Of a DNA stretch of 64,000 nt, positions 55,691 to 64,000 are shown one piece after another (the first letter of the stretch is position 1; each line of letters begins with the position of its first letter). The notes below the pieces were generated by a model. It did not search any database and was not told the origin of the DNA. It saw only the letters and a list, made by a program, of their open reading frames with translations. Source of the DNA: Shewanella sp. (GTDB lineage Bacteria > Pseudomonadota > Gammaproteobacteria > Enterobacterales > Shewanellaceae); assembly GCF_013214165.1 (NCBI RefSeq), contig NZ_JABSSM010000005.1:20048-84047 (forward strand), in the 5' to 3' direction. Both the position numbers and the translations under genes were made by a program.

Positions 55691-56595
55691 ACGCCGGCTC
55701 CATAAAATAGCTGCACTCCAAGAACGCTAGTCACACATATGAGGCTCAAGCCCATAAACCAAAACCATCTAGCCCTATAACTAAGTTTAGTATCTTGGGT
55801 GTCGATGATGGCCCCTTTAACGTGACGGTATTCGACTCGTTCGGCCCCCTCACCAAAACTCAATAACAGGGCCTTGTGAGCTAAAATATTAATCAACCTG
55901 GGGACCCCTTTCGATGCTAGGGCCAGCACTCGCGTATTTTTATGGTCAAATAGCGGCTGTCCCACACTACCCGCGACCGATAGCCGGTGCTGAACATAGG
56001 CTTCAGCTTCATCCAAGGTCAAGGGACGCAAACAGTAGCTGAAGGTAATCCTCTGCCTTAACTGTCTGAAACTATGTTGATTTAATCTTTCATCCAACTC
56101 GGGTTGAGCAAACAGCACCACCTGTAGCAACTTGCGAGTCTCGGTCTCTAAGTTTGTGAACAGGCGCAATGCTTCCAGGCTCTCATCGGGGAGGGCCTGA
56201 GCCTCATCCAACACCAGTACGATTGAATGACCATGGGCACACAGGGCAAGTAATTGTTGCTGTATCAGCCCTGTCAGCTGTATCTGATCGATATTGGCGC
56301 AATATTTAAGCCCAAGTTCCAGCGCAACGGCCCAACGTAATTCCGCCGGAGATAGATAGGGATTAGGTAGATAAGCACAATGAAAGCGCTGTGGTAGCTC
56401 GTTGATCAACTTGCGGCAGATGAGGGTTTTTCCCGTACCAACCTCGCCGGTCACCTTGATAAAACCTTCGCCCGTCTGCAATGCCGTCTGTAATACCTGC
56501 AACGCCTCGACATGAGGCGCGAGTCCAAAGAAGAACTCGGTATTAGGGGTAAGTGAGAAAGGCGTTTCCGCTAAGCCAAAATGTTGCAGGTACAA
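55687..56595 (-). CDS. mshM: MshM, ExeA-like ATPase
   Basis: A 302-residue AAA ATPase of the ExeA/GspA type: YLQHFGLAETPFSLTPNTEFFF at the start, Walker A TGEVGTGKT (about 50), Walker B IVLVLDEAQALPDESLEALRL (about 128) and a C-terminal membrane helix (about 275-298). It is thought to assist secretin assembly through the wall. Confidence 0.93.
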   Translation of the reverse strand: MYLQHFGLAETPFSLTPNTEFFFGLAPHVEALQVLQTALQTGEGFIKVTGEVGTGKTLICRKLINELPQRFHCAYLPNPYLSPAELRWAVALELGLKYCANIDQIQLTGLIQQQLLALCAHGHSIVLVLDEAQALPDESLEALRLFTNLETETRKLLQVVLFAQPELDERLNQHSFRQLRQRITFSYCLRPLTLDEAEAYVQHRLSVAGSVGQPLFDHKNTRVLALASKGVPRLINILAHKALLLSFGEGAERVEYRHVKGAIIDTQDTKLSYRARWFWFMGLSLICVTSVLGVQLFYGAGV

Positions 56596-56598
56596 TAT

Positions 56599-58284
56599 TT
56601 ACTGCCCTTGTTCTGTATCATCGTGCTCTTCGGGATACCAACGGTTTAGCAGATCTTTGGAGCGCTCTAGCTCCTTCTTCCAGGTATCCACGCCCACAAC
56701 GGTAGGTTTAAGTAAGATAACCAGTTCCGTTTTTTTCAATGATCTAGCACGATTAGTAAATAGCTGGCCAATAAAGGGAATATCCCCTAATAAGGGCACC
56801 TTAGAGACCACTTCTATGCTCTCACTCTTCATCAGACCACCAATCACCACCACATCACCACTCCTGGCCATGATCACGGTATCCGATTCACGAATATCAC
56901 TCTGAGCCAAAGGTAACTCCAAGGTGCTATTAGAGATTTTAATCGTCTTAATCTGCTCCTTGATATCGATAACAGATGGGTGAATATGCAGTAATACATT
57001 ACCCTCGCCATCGATCTGTGGCGTCACATCTAGGGCGATACCGGAGAAAAATGGGGTCAATTCGACTTCAGGCGTCGTAACAGGCGTCGTGCCAGCTACG
57101 GTTGTCGACGAGACATTGGTCACAAAATACTCATCTGTGCCCACCTTAATGACGGCCTTTTGATTATTCAATGCCGTGACACGTGGACTCGATAGCACAT
57201 CTACATCACCTTGGGTATCGAGCAGACTGATCATGGCGGTGAAATTGGTACCCGATAGCTTGAGTGAAGTCACCCCACCAATCACGCTGGTGATCGCATC
57301 CGATAAACCACCTCCAGTCGATGTACCAAATTCAATATTGGTATCACCCACATGTCCCAAGACATTCTCCCAATTGATCCCTTGCTGATAGCCATCAGAC
57401 AAGGTGACCTCTAAAATTTTAGCCTCGATGATCACCTGCCGCTGTAGATGAGTCTCGGCAGTTTCCAGGAAGGTCCGTACCTGCCGCAACTCATTTGGAT
57501 ATGCGCGAATAGTCACTAATCCGGCTTGGGGAGTAAGCACCACCTGACGTCCACCACCGGTATGGCCCACAATCGATACCAAGGTCTCTTTTAATTCGCC
57601 CCAAAGATCACTCTTGGTGGTCGAGCGAATGAAGGTACCATTGGTCGTTTCATTACTGCTATTACTGCTATTCGAACCAGAACTGTTACTGGAGGAATCA
57701 TTGCTATTACTATTGCTGCTACCCGAACTTGAATTGTTGTTACTATCTGAAATTCGCCCCGAGTTAACCGACGTCAAAGACAAGCCGTTGCGCTCCATGT
57801 ACAGATAATTCAGTGGAAATGTCTCGGTGCGCATGCCAGCTGGATAGATGCGTAAGATTCTCCCGGTACGACTCACTTCATAACCATAGATATCTTCGAC
57901 GACCTGTAACGCTTCGCTCAATGTGACCCCTTTTAGCGATAGAGAGATATTGCCGCTCACATCTGGATGCACGGCAACACTCAAGGGCGTGCCTTGTACC
58001 AAACTGGGGAAAAACACCTTGGCTTCGACGTCATGAGCAGACACATCGAAACGGCGATCGGTTCTGGGGCTGGATGCTAACCCGGCAAGTAACTCGGCTG
58101 AAGCGAGTTCCTTCTGAATAGACTCAGGCATTGTCGCCGGAGGAGGCGTGGCCTGTTTACTCGATTCTGCTTGTAACGACTCAGCCAGAGCCCCTTTAGC
58201 GGCCACAGGTTCAGGTCTATTGGTTGTTTGACAGCCAACCAATAACAGAGTTAACAGAGGCGTAATAATTTTTAGCGCATTCAT
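56599..58284 (-). CDS. mshL: MshL, outer-membrane secretin
   Basis: A 561-residue secretin lipoprotein with lipobox LLLVGC (Cys18), N0/N1-type domains, and a C-terminal secretin domain (VILTPQAGLVTIRAYP... SGDVVVIGGLMKSE... VPLLGDIPFIGQLFTNRA). Between the N domains and the secretin is a Ser/Asn/Gly-only linker of about 35 residues (about 178-215). It forms the outer-membrane pore for the pilus. Confidence 0.95.
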   Translation of the reverse strand: MNALKIITPLLTLLLVGCQTTNRPEPVAAKGALAESLQAESSKQATPPPATMPESIQKELASAELLAGLASSPRTDRRFDVSAHDVEAKVFFPSLVQGTPLSVAVHPDVSGNISLSLKGVTLSEALQVVEDIYGYEVSRTGRILRIYPAGMRTETFPLNYLYMERNGLSLTSVNSGRISDSNNNSSSGSSNSNSNDSSSNSSGSNSSNSSNETTNGTFIRSTTKSDLWGELKETLVSIVGHTGGGRQVVLTPQAGLVTIRAYPNELRQVRTFLETAETHLQRQVIIEAKILEVTLSDGYQQGINWENVLGHVGDTNIEFGTSTGGGLSDAITSVIGGVTSLKLSGTNFTAMISLLDTQGDVDVLSSPRVTALNNQKAVIKVGTDEYFVTNVSSTTVAGTTPVTTPEVELTPFFSGIALDVTPQIDGEGNVLLHIHPSVIDIKEQIKTIKISNSTLELPLAQSDIRESDTVIMARSGDVVVIGGLMKSESIEVVSKVPLLGDIPFIGQLFTNRARSLKKTELVILLKPTVVGVDTWKKELERSKDLLNRWYPEEHDDTEQGQ

Positions 58285-58290
58285 GTGTAT

Positions 58291-58620
58291 TTAATTTCCC
58301 TTTGACTCTGTTATCGCTTGGAACATGGTGAGTTTACGACCATCGGATAATGAAACTGAATGAATCTCGATAGCAGTGATATTCACACCTTGTACTCTAT
58401 CCCCGATCTCGAAGATTTCATTATTTATCACGGCGTGGGATGCCGACCCCGCCTTAATCACACTATTGAGTATCAAGTCACTGCTATGACTCGAAGCTGA
58501 AGCCTCGATGACAAGGGCGCCATAACCAGGCCTTGTCGGATCCCTTAATGTCTCAGCCTGAGTGCTAGTAGCAAGCAACATCAGCAATGCCATGAGCGGG
58601 CTAACCTTGAGTAGCGACAC
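58291..58620 (-). CDS. mshK: MshK
   Basis: A 109-residue protein with a signal peptide (about 1-22) and the conserved LRDPTRPGYG start of MshK/PilP-like proteins. It probably connects the inner-membrane parts with the secretin. It overlaps mshJ by 20 bases. Confidence 0.87.
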   Translation of the reverse strand: MSLLKVSPLMALLMLLATSTQAETLRDPTRPGYGALVIEASASSHSSDLILNSVIKAGSASHAVINNEIFEIGDRVQGVNITAIEIHSVSLSDGRKLTMFQAITESKGN

Positions 58621-59257
58621 TGATAAAGTCCTTATTTATGCTTAAGGTATAGAGTTCCAGCACGACACTCGCAATCGGATACTCATCGACTTTATAATCT
58701 ATTTTTTTCCAATACAGCTTGCTCGGCATTGCCTCTACGGCTTCGATAAACTTAAGCACCGAGAAGTAATCTCCCTCCAGAGTCAGGCGGATCCCATGAC
58801 TGTAGAGGTTCATCTTCTTATCGTCCCCAATTTTTAGCAAGGGAGTGGGTGCTATCGATTTGAATTCATGCAGTGTGATGCCAGTGACTTTCCCCAGCAA
58901 TTCACTCAATAACGCAGGCATATGATTTGCGGGAACCATGTCCACCATCTGAAAAGACAGCTGATCATCTAGATCGCCATCTTGGCGCAGCAACACATTC
59001 AAACGCTCGTTATATTCATCATTAGGATTTTGCGCTAATCGCTGCTGATACAAGTCAATCTGCTGCAATGAAACCTTATTCTCACTAGCGATAGCTTTAT
59101 TCTGCCTCGCGAGGGACTGATGCTCTAACAATAATGATTCTAGTGGGAGGTAGCACAACATGCCTATCACCACCAAGGTAACACTCGCTACCATGACTCT
59201 CTCTCTCTGGGTCAGAGCATCGAATCGAGCGCCCCATTCATTCCATTGCTGCTTCAC
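58601..59257 (-). CDS. mshJ: MshJ, PilO/GspM-like protein
   Basis: A 218-residue bitopic protein: one membrane helix (about 24-42), coiled coil (about 45-75) and a ferredoxin-like periplasmic domain. It belongs to the MshI-I2-J alignment subcomplex. Confidence 0.88.
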   Translation of the reverse strand: MKQQWNEWGARFDALTQRERVMVASVTLVVIGMLCYLPLESLLLEHQSLARQNKAIASENKVSLQQIDLYQQRLAQNPNDEYNERLNVLLRQDGDLDDQLSFQMVDMVPANHMPALLSELLGKVTGITLHEFKSIAPTPLLKIGDDKKMNLYSHGIRLTLEGDYFSVLKFIEAVEAMPSKLYWKKIDYKVDEYPIASVVLELYTLSINKDFISVATQG

Positions 59258-59859
59258 TTAGCCTCCTCGATTCCGGCCTTGCTGGACAAGGTAAATGCTA
59301 GCGGTTTATCCTCACCCCGGCTCATTGCCATAGCCGCAAATGCATGACCTTTTAGCGTTTCTGTCGACTTGAGGCGTTCAATCCACAAAGGAACACTATT
59401 GGGCGCTGAGCTAAAGCCCTCGAAAATGAATTCATTATTTTCGACTCTGATGCGGTTGAGCCAGATATTACTATTGCCAACACGAGCGAGATCTTTAAAT
59501 AACATTGAGTATCCATGGCTCGTCAGCGCTTCTCGCTGACTCAGCTCACCCATGAGCATCTGTTTGAGTTCAACTTGTTGCGTGAGAAGAGCCACTTTAT
59601 CCACGAGTTTGGCGTCGGGGGCACGTTTTTCGATTGCTACTTCGAGGGACTGTTTCTGCTGATCTAGGCTAGATTTTTGCTTAGCCAGTTCAAGCTTATC
59701 GGCCTCGAGCCCTGACACTAATATGTAGCTGGCTGAGCTCGCCATAGCAAATAGGACAAGCATGATGACGAGCACCAGAGTCAGACGCTTAAAGCTGAGC
59801 CTCTGTACCGGTGGCAACAAGGTATCTGAATACAGATTGACTCTCGTCTTCAAGGTCAT
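59254..59859 (-). CDS. mshI2: MshI2, PilN-like protein
   Basis: A 201-residue bitopic protein with a short cytoplasmic N-terminus carrying the PilN-type VNLYSDTLLPP motif, a membrane helix (about 29-50) and a periplasmic coiled coil and globular domain. It overlaps both neighbours by four bases. Confidence 0.87.
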   Translation of the reverse strand: MTLKTRVNLYSDTLLPPVQRLSFKRLTLVLVIMLVLFAMASSASYILVSGLEADKLELAKQKSSLDQQKQSLEVAIEKRAPDAKLVDKVALLTQQVELKQMLMGELSQREALTSHGYSMLFKDLARVGNSNIWLNRIRVENNEFIFEGFSSAPNSVPLWIERLKSTETLKGHAFAAMAMSRGEDKPLAFTLSSKAGIEEAK

Positions 59860-60806
59860 ACCTGTACTCCAGGCTCTGTAGGCTCGACACGGTAAAACTC
59901 ACCACATGTCAGCTGGGCAATCTTGGTCTCGACGGTATCGACAGCAATCGCATTGACCTTCTGATCGAAGTTTGCACTCACCAGCTCAACCAGTTTATCG
60001 ACTTGACCATTGACCAGTAACTCGATAGACACCACAGGAGCCTGACGCAGTTGACTCTCGAAATAATCCATTGAACGTTGTAGCTCTAAACTTAGGTTAT
60101 CGGCCATCCCCATGGCTAAATCATCGGCGCTAACGGTATCTAGCTTGTTAAATCCCCGCACGCGTCGCTGCATATAAAGCTGCCCCTGTTTGACTACTGT
60201 CAGCAATAATTCCTGCCCTGGGGTATGACACAAGACTAACTTGGCTTGATTATCTTTGGCAAAGAGGCCAGTAACAGCCATCTCTTCGATGCTTATGCCT
60301 AAGACTTGCATATGGTGCTCTTGAGCCGCTAATACCATGGCGGATAATCTTGCCTTCTCGGCAACGACAACACTTAACTTAGCGCTATTGGCTAATGGTG
60401 AATCGAAGTAATCGAGGTGGATATCGGTGACTTCGTGAGTCACCATATCTTTGACCGACCAGAGTAGTGCCTGGGACATCTCACTGGGCTCTACATTAGG
60501 TTTATCGACAACTAACAATTGATAAAATGACGCACTCAAGGTGATGTGCAGCTTAGCGGGTTGGAATTGCTGGGCAATCGAGGCAAAGACAGCGGACCAA
60601 TTTGAACCATTAAACGAAAATTCGTGGGCCATACTTTCGGTTTCAATCCGCGCGCCGACATGAGATTCGGTTTCGATTGACGAGATGACATCGGGGGACT
60701 TAGCTTGGAACACGACAAGCTTATCCGGACACACGTAGATGCCGAGTTCAAGCTGCGCTTGTTTTTTTTGCCAGAAGGCCAATCTCGTTAAAAGACTCTT
60801 TTTCAT
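59856..60806 (-). CDS. mshI: MshI, PilM-like cytoplasmic protein
   Basis: A 316-residue soluble protein with an actin-like PilM fold (LELGIYVCPDKLVVFQ; later LKLHITLSASFYQLLVVDKP). In the pilus machine it should bind the N-terminus of MshI2. It is the first gene of the operon, with no membrane segment. The promoter must lie in the 300-base gap beyond its start. Confidence 0.9.
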   Translation of the reverse strand: MKKSLLTRLAFWQKKQAQLELGIYVCPDKLVVFQAKSPDVISSIETESHVGARIETESMAHEFSFNGSNWSAVFASIAQQFQPAKLHITLSASFYQLLVVDKPNVEPSEMSQALLWSVKDMVTHEVTDIHLDYFDSPLANSAKLSVVVAEKARLSAMVLAAQEHHMQVLGISIEEMAVTGLFAKDNQAKLVLCHTPGQELLLTVVKQGQLYMQRRVRGFNKLDTVSADDLAMGMADNLSLELQRSMDYFESQLRQAPVVSIELLVNGQVDKLVELVSANFDQKVNAIAVDTVETKIAQLTCGEFYRVEPTEPGVQV

Positions 60807-61114
60807 TTAAAGAATGTCCAAAACCTCTGTTATCATGGGCGACTCATGCCTTAGATGAAAGCATAGTAGCCCATAACACTTGGGCAACATATAAGAAATG
60901 ACTAGATGTCCCTATCAAAAGTCAACGAACCGATGAGCGCCAAAATACTTACACTCATTGTAGCGGCTAATCTGCTCATTTTATAGAAAAAAAACAGAAT
61001 GAAAACGATCAACGAGTGTTTTGTATCATCTAAACTGTAATTGAAGCAGGTGTTAAGTAATTTACTGCGGGCAAAATGTAATTTTATAAGCCAATAAATT
61101 TTCTACATAAGCGG
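60807..61114. other. Upstream region of the msh operon
   Basis: About 300 AT-rich bases between csrD and mshI, both on the minus strand. It should hold the msh promoter, but no single promoter or operator stands out, and no csrD terminator with a strong stem was seen. Confidence 0.4.
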
Positions 61115-63025
61115 CTAGATTTCTTCCACAGGCTCACTGAACAAGCTTCCCTGCCCGGCACTAACACCTAAAATTTTCAGGGTCTGCCACTCCTCGAAAG
61201 ACTCTATTCCCTCGGCAAAAACCTGCACATCAGTTCGATATAAACCACCGATAAGACTACGCACAAACAACTGATTTTCTTGACGAAGATGTATTTGAGT
61301 CACGATTGAACGATGCAGTTTTATCAGGTCGAAATGACACTCTTTGATGTATTGAGTACTGACCACCTGCTGTCCCACACGGTCGACACATAAGCTTGCG
61401 CCCATTTTCTTAATCATATCGAGTCTGGATTTCAGCTCCTCCTTATGATGCACCACTATGTCCTCATTGATCTCGAAGATGAGCCAGGGGGTGAGATGCC
61501 TATACTCTAACAGGGTCGTTTTAAGCCAGCGGATAAATGCCCTACTCATCAGGGTATCTAGGCTGAGATTGATGCTGAACCTGGTGTTTCTATCCTTAGG
61601 ATCTGCGAGCAGATCGAACAATACCGTCTCGATAACCTGACGTTCAAACTGAGGCGTCAGCCCACATTTTATTGCCATAGGGATATATAGCGTGGCTCTA
61701 ACCAGGTTGTTTTTATTGTCACGTATTCGACTGGATACCTCTAAGTGATGAGTTTCCATATCGCTGTCGACCACAGGCTGAGAAAAAATCACTAAACGTC
61801 TATTGACCAGGGCATATTCGAGAAAACTGCGCCACCTGACTGACCCCTTGGCCAACTCTTCATCCACGGCCCCTTTATCATACATAAACCAGCCACTGGT
61901 TCCCTGAAATTGAGCCGCCCTTAGGGCTCTCTCTGACTCGTCGAGCAACTGCTCCTTAGTATCACCGACTTTAAAATAGGCGGCACCAATGTGGAAAAAG
62001 TCTTCGCTGTTCTCTGTCTCGGGGACGTTTTGATTCAAGCATACCTTGAGTAATCTAGCGGCTAACTTCTCAACGTCTTTTAAAGAGATTTGAGGCACTA
62101 CGATGGCAAACTGGTTGAAAGAACGACGCGAAAATATACTGTTAGCCTGACTGTCCAAGATCTGATTAATATCGCTAATCGTCTGATGCAACAACTCATC
62201 GATGGAGTCATCACCAAGCTCTTGCTGCAGCAGGTCCATATCTTCCATCTCGAGTAAAAACAGCACACCTGGAGCCATCATACCTTTATCGTTACTCAAG
62301 GCGTCGAGACGATTCTTAAGAAATAGCCGATTTCCTATGCCAGTTTGAGGATCCAGAAACGTATTTGAGCGGATAAATTGATCGAACCTAGCTCTATGCT
62401 TCTCCGCATCATCTAGCTCTAACAATAGATGTGTCAGGGCACGATTTATCATTCTCGGCCTGCCATCTCCTCTCTCGGCTAAGGCCTTATCGTATTCATT
62501 CTCTAGAATCAGCTTACTGCGCACCGCCAGATCTTCTATGCCCTGTAGCTGCATCGATAACCATCTGTGGCCGAAGCAAACAAACCCAGAGATAGAGAGT
62601 AAGCCAATGACTAATATGGAGAATTCATACCAGGATAGTGAGTACATCTTAAATGGCTGAGGTAAGGTGATCACTAAGTTGAGATTGCCAGCCTCGAGCA
62701 GCTGCCGCTCATAGGTGATCATCCCAGCACCAAGTTTGTCGCTGCCATACTGGTAGAGTATTTGACCTTCGGCGTGCAAGGTTAAACTCACCGTGTTATA
62801 CGCGGTTAATATGGAGGGGAGCCAGGTAGAGAGTGCTTTATTATTCTCATGCTCATAATGATGAATGAGCATGGACTCGAGCTCGGTGACCTTCTGCTGT
62901 TGAAATTTATAGGTCAATTGCGTGAAGCTTACTAGGGCAACAAGCAAAAATATAAATGCAACGGCTGCCAAAGAAAGTAGCCAAAAGCTGGTCAATTTAT
63001 TAGTTAAAAGTCGTGTCAGTTTCAT
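61115..63025 (-). CDS. csrD: CsrD/MshH, degenerate GGDEF-EAL regulator
   Basis: A 636-residue inner-membrane protein: membrane helix, periplasmic sensor (about 35-125), second helix (about 130-152), HAMP-like segment (to about 205), GGDEF-like domain and EAL-like domain. Both are inactive by sequence: the GGDEF position reads RRSFN (FSRRSFNQFAIV) and the EAL position reads EVS (HHLEVSSRI). E. coli CsrD, also degenerate, controls decay of the CsrB/C RNAs with RNase E and does not make or break c-di-GMP. It lies next to msh, as mshH does in Vibrio. Confidence 0.93.
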   Translation of the reverse strand: MKLTRLLTNKLTSFWLLSLAAVAFIFLLVALVSFTQLTYKFQQQKVTELESMLIHHYEHENNKALSTWLPSILTAYNTVSLTLHAEGQILYQYGSDKLGAGMITYERQLLEAGNLNLVITLPQPFKMYSLSWYEFSILVIGLLSISGFVCFGHRWLSMQLQGIEDLAVRSKLILENEYDKALAERGDGRPRMINRALTHLLLELDDAEKHRARFDQFIRSNTFLDPQTGIGNRLFLKNRLDALSNDKGMMAPGVLFLLEMEDMDLLQQELGDDSIDELLHQTISDINQILDSQANSIFSRRSFNQFAIVVPQISLKDVEKLAARLLKVCLNQNVPETENSEDFFHIGAAYFKVGDTKEQLLDESERALRAAQFQGTSGWFMYDKGAVDEELAKGSVRWRSFLEYALVNRRLVIFSQPVVDSDMETHHLEVSSRIRDNKNNLVRATLYIPMAIKCGLTPQFERQVIETVLFDLLADPKDRNTRFSINLSLDTLMSRAFIRWLKTTLLEYRHLTPWLIFEINEDIVVHHKEELKSRLDMIKKMGASLCVDRVGQQVVSTQYIKECHFDLIKLHRSIVTQIHLRQENQLFVRSLIGGLYRTDVQVFAEGIESFEEWQTLKILGVSAGQGSLFSEPVEEI

Positions 63026-63261
63026 TATCCGCTTCCTGCAGAATTTATTATTCTTATTATTAAAATCGAAACCAAGATTAGGTTTATGACAAGTAGCTTC
63101 GATTCATCGTTTAGAAAGTCGTTTAAACAGCAGTAAATAAAGCCAGAAAGATAGCAAATGAGTCCTATCTAAAATTCCACAATACAAACAAATCCCCCCC
63201 GCTACAATCTTTGAATGATTTTAAAGCAGAAGTTCAAATCGCATACCTAAGATTCTAAAAA

Positions 63262-63286
63262 CAAAAAAGGGCCCAATGGCCCTTTA
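63262..63286 (-). terminator. Terminator of the malic enzyme gene
   Basis: On the minus strand AAAGGGCC, four-base loop, GGCCCTTTTTTG. Confidence 0.88.
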
Positions 63287-63305
63287 AATACCAATGAAAA
63301 CAAAC

Positions 63306-64000
63306 TTAGCTCATGTAGTTTTCTGGTAATTCAGTAATCACAGCGACGCCAGAATCGATGGCCGCTTGGGCCACGGCTTTAGCCACATTCGAGAGTAGAC
63401 GTGGATCCATAGGCTTAGGGATCACATAGTCAGGACCGAAGCTCAATGACGTCACATCCGGATACGCAGCGAGTACAGATGCTGGCACCTCTTCTCTCGC
63501 TAAGGCGGCAATGGCGTGTACCGCTGCAATCTTCATTTCATCGTTGATCTTCGATGCACGCACATCCAATGCGCCGCGGAAGATGAATGGGAAACAGAGC
63601 ACATTATTCACCTGGTTAGGATAGTCACTGCGTCCCGTACCCATGATCAAATCTTGGCGAACTTTATGAGCTATTTCTGGCCTGATTTCGGGATCTGGGT
63701 TTGAACAAGCGAAGATGACGGGCTTTGCAGCCATCATGGCTACGTCTTCGGCGCCCAGCACATCGGGACCCGAGAGGCCTAAGAAGGCATCGGCGCCCTT
63801 AATCACATCTTGCAGGGTACGCTTGTCAGTATTGTTAGCAAATAATGCCTTATACTCATTGATATCTTCACGACGAGTGTGAATAACGCCTTTTCTGTCG
63901 AGCATATAAACATTTTCACGCTGCACGCCACACTTAACCATCATGGTCATGCAAGCAATAGCGGCCGCACCGGCCCCCATACAGACGATGACAGCATCTT
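63306..64000 (-). CDS. NADP-type malic enzyme, C-terminal part (cut by window end)
   Basis: The last 231 or so codons of a malic enzyme; the frame stays open to the window end (DAVIVCMGAGAAAIAC), so the N-terminal part lies beyond 64000. The visible part has the Rossmann NAD(P)-binding fold (MGAGAAAIAC), FLGLSGPDVLGAEDV, VIFACSNPDPEIRPE and FPFIFRGALDVRA. It decarboxylates malate to pyruvate. It is followed by a clear terminator. Confidence 0.93.
   Translation of the reverse strand, partial: DAVIVCMGAGAAAIACMTMMVKCGVQRENVYMLDRKGVIHTRREDINEYKALFANNTDKRTLQDVIKGADAFLGLSGPDVLGAEDVAMMAAKPVIFACSNPDPEIRPEIAHKVRQDLIMGTGRSDYPNQVNNVLCFPFIFRGALDVRASKINDEMKIAAVHAIAALAREEVPASVLAAYPDVTSLSFGPDYVIPKPMDPRLLSNVAKAVAQAAIDSGVAVITELPENYMS

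Overview
The window reads as a chromosomal segment of a marine gammaproteobacterium, most likely a Shewanella. The basis is the complete MSHA (mannose-sensitive haemagglutinin) type IV pilus operon beside csrD/mshH and mreBCD-maf-rng-yhdP, together with ArsJ, DarP, PmbA/TldD and YdhF homologues; the species cannot be named from sequence alone. No rRNA, tRNA, CRISPR array, prophage or intact insertion sequence was seen.

Left part (1-14.4 kb): mostly single genes. These are a zinc-ribbon membrane protein, an MscS-type channel, a YdhF-type aldo/keto reductase, a MaoC-fold protein, an orphan CheD, a TraB/GumN protein, several small secreted or membrane proteins, a protein with two receiver domains of which the first is degenerate, a HU protein, and an AGCS-type sodium/amino-acid symporter. 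An accessory patch (13.5-16.8 kb) holds a DUF3465 protein, a secreted alpha/beta hydrolase, and a BrnTA toxin-antitoxin locus whose toxin gene is broken by a one-base deletion.

Middle (16.8-29.7 kb): an arsR-gapdh-arsJ set, which is the organoarsenical (1-arseno-3-phosphoglycerate) route of arsenate detoxification; pmbA and darP, divergently transcribed; a large Ig-like-domain lipoprotein; and a four-gene export operon (TolC-like, HlyD-like, two ABC-2 permeases) with no ATPase gene.

Right part (29.8-64 kb), almost all on the minus strand: tldD, a nitrilase-family gene, yhdP, rng, maf, mreD, mreC and mreB (cell shape and envelope), then the whole msh locus mshI-I2-J-K-L-M-N-E-G-F-B-A-A-A-C-D-O-P-Q, with three tandem MshA-type major pilins. 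Upstream of it are csrD (degenerate GGDEF/EAL) and, cut by the window edge, a malic enzyme. MshE carries the two-part c-di-GMP-binding MshEN motif, so pilus activity is probably controlled by c-di-GMP.

The most unusual pattern is a set of short (40-143 bp) direct duplications, most of which span or abut a stop codon. They lie at 8031-8134, 10936-11015, 18163-18350, 24808-25063, 47077-47165 and 52678-52765. One of them, at the mshD/mshO junction, has created a 28-codon overlapping micro-ORF that looks like the start of mshO fused to the end of mshD. Several intergenic gaps also carry CTAG-rich palindromes and heptanucleotide repeats.
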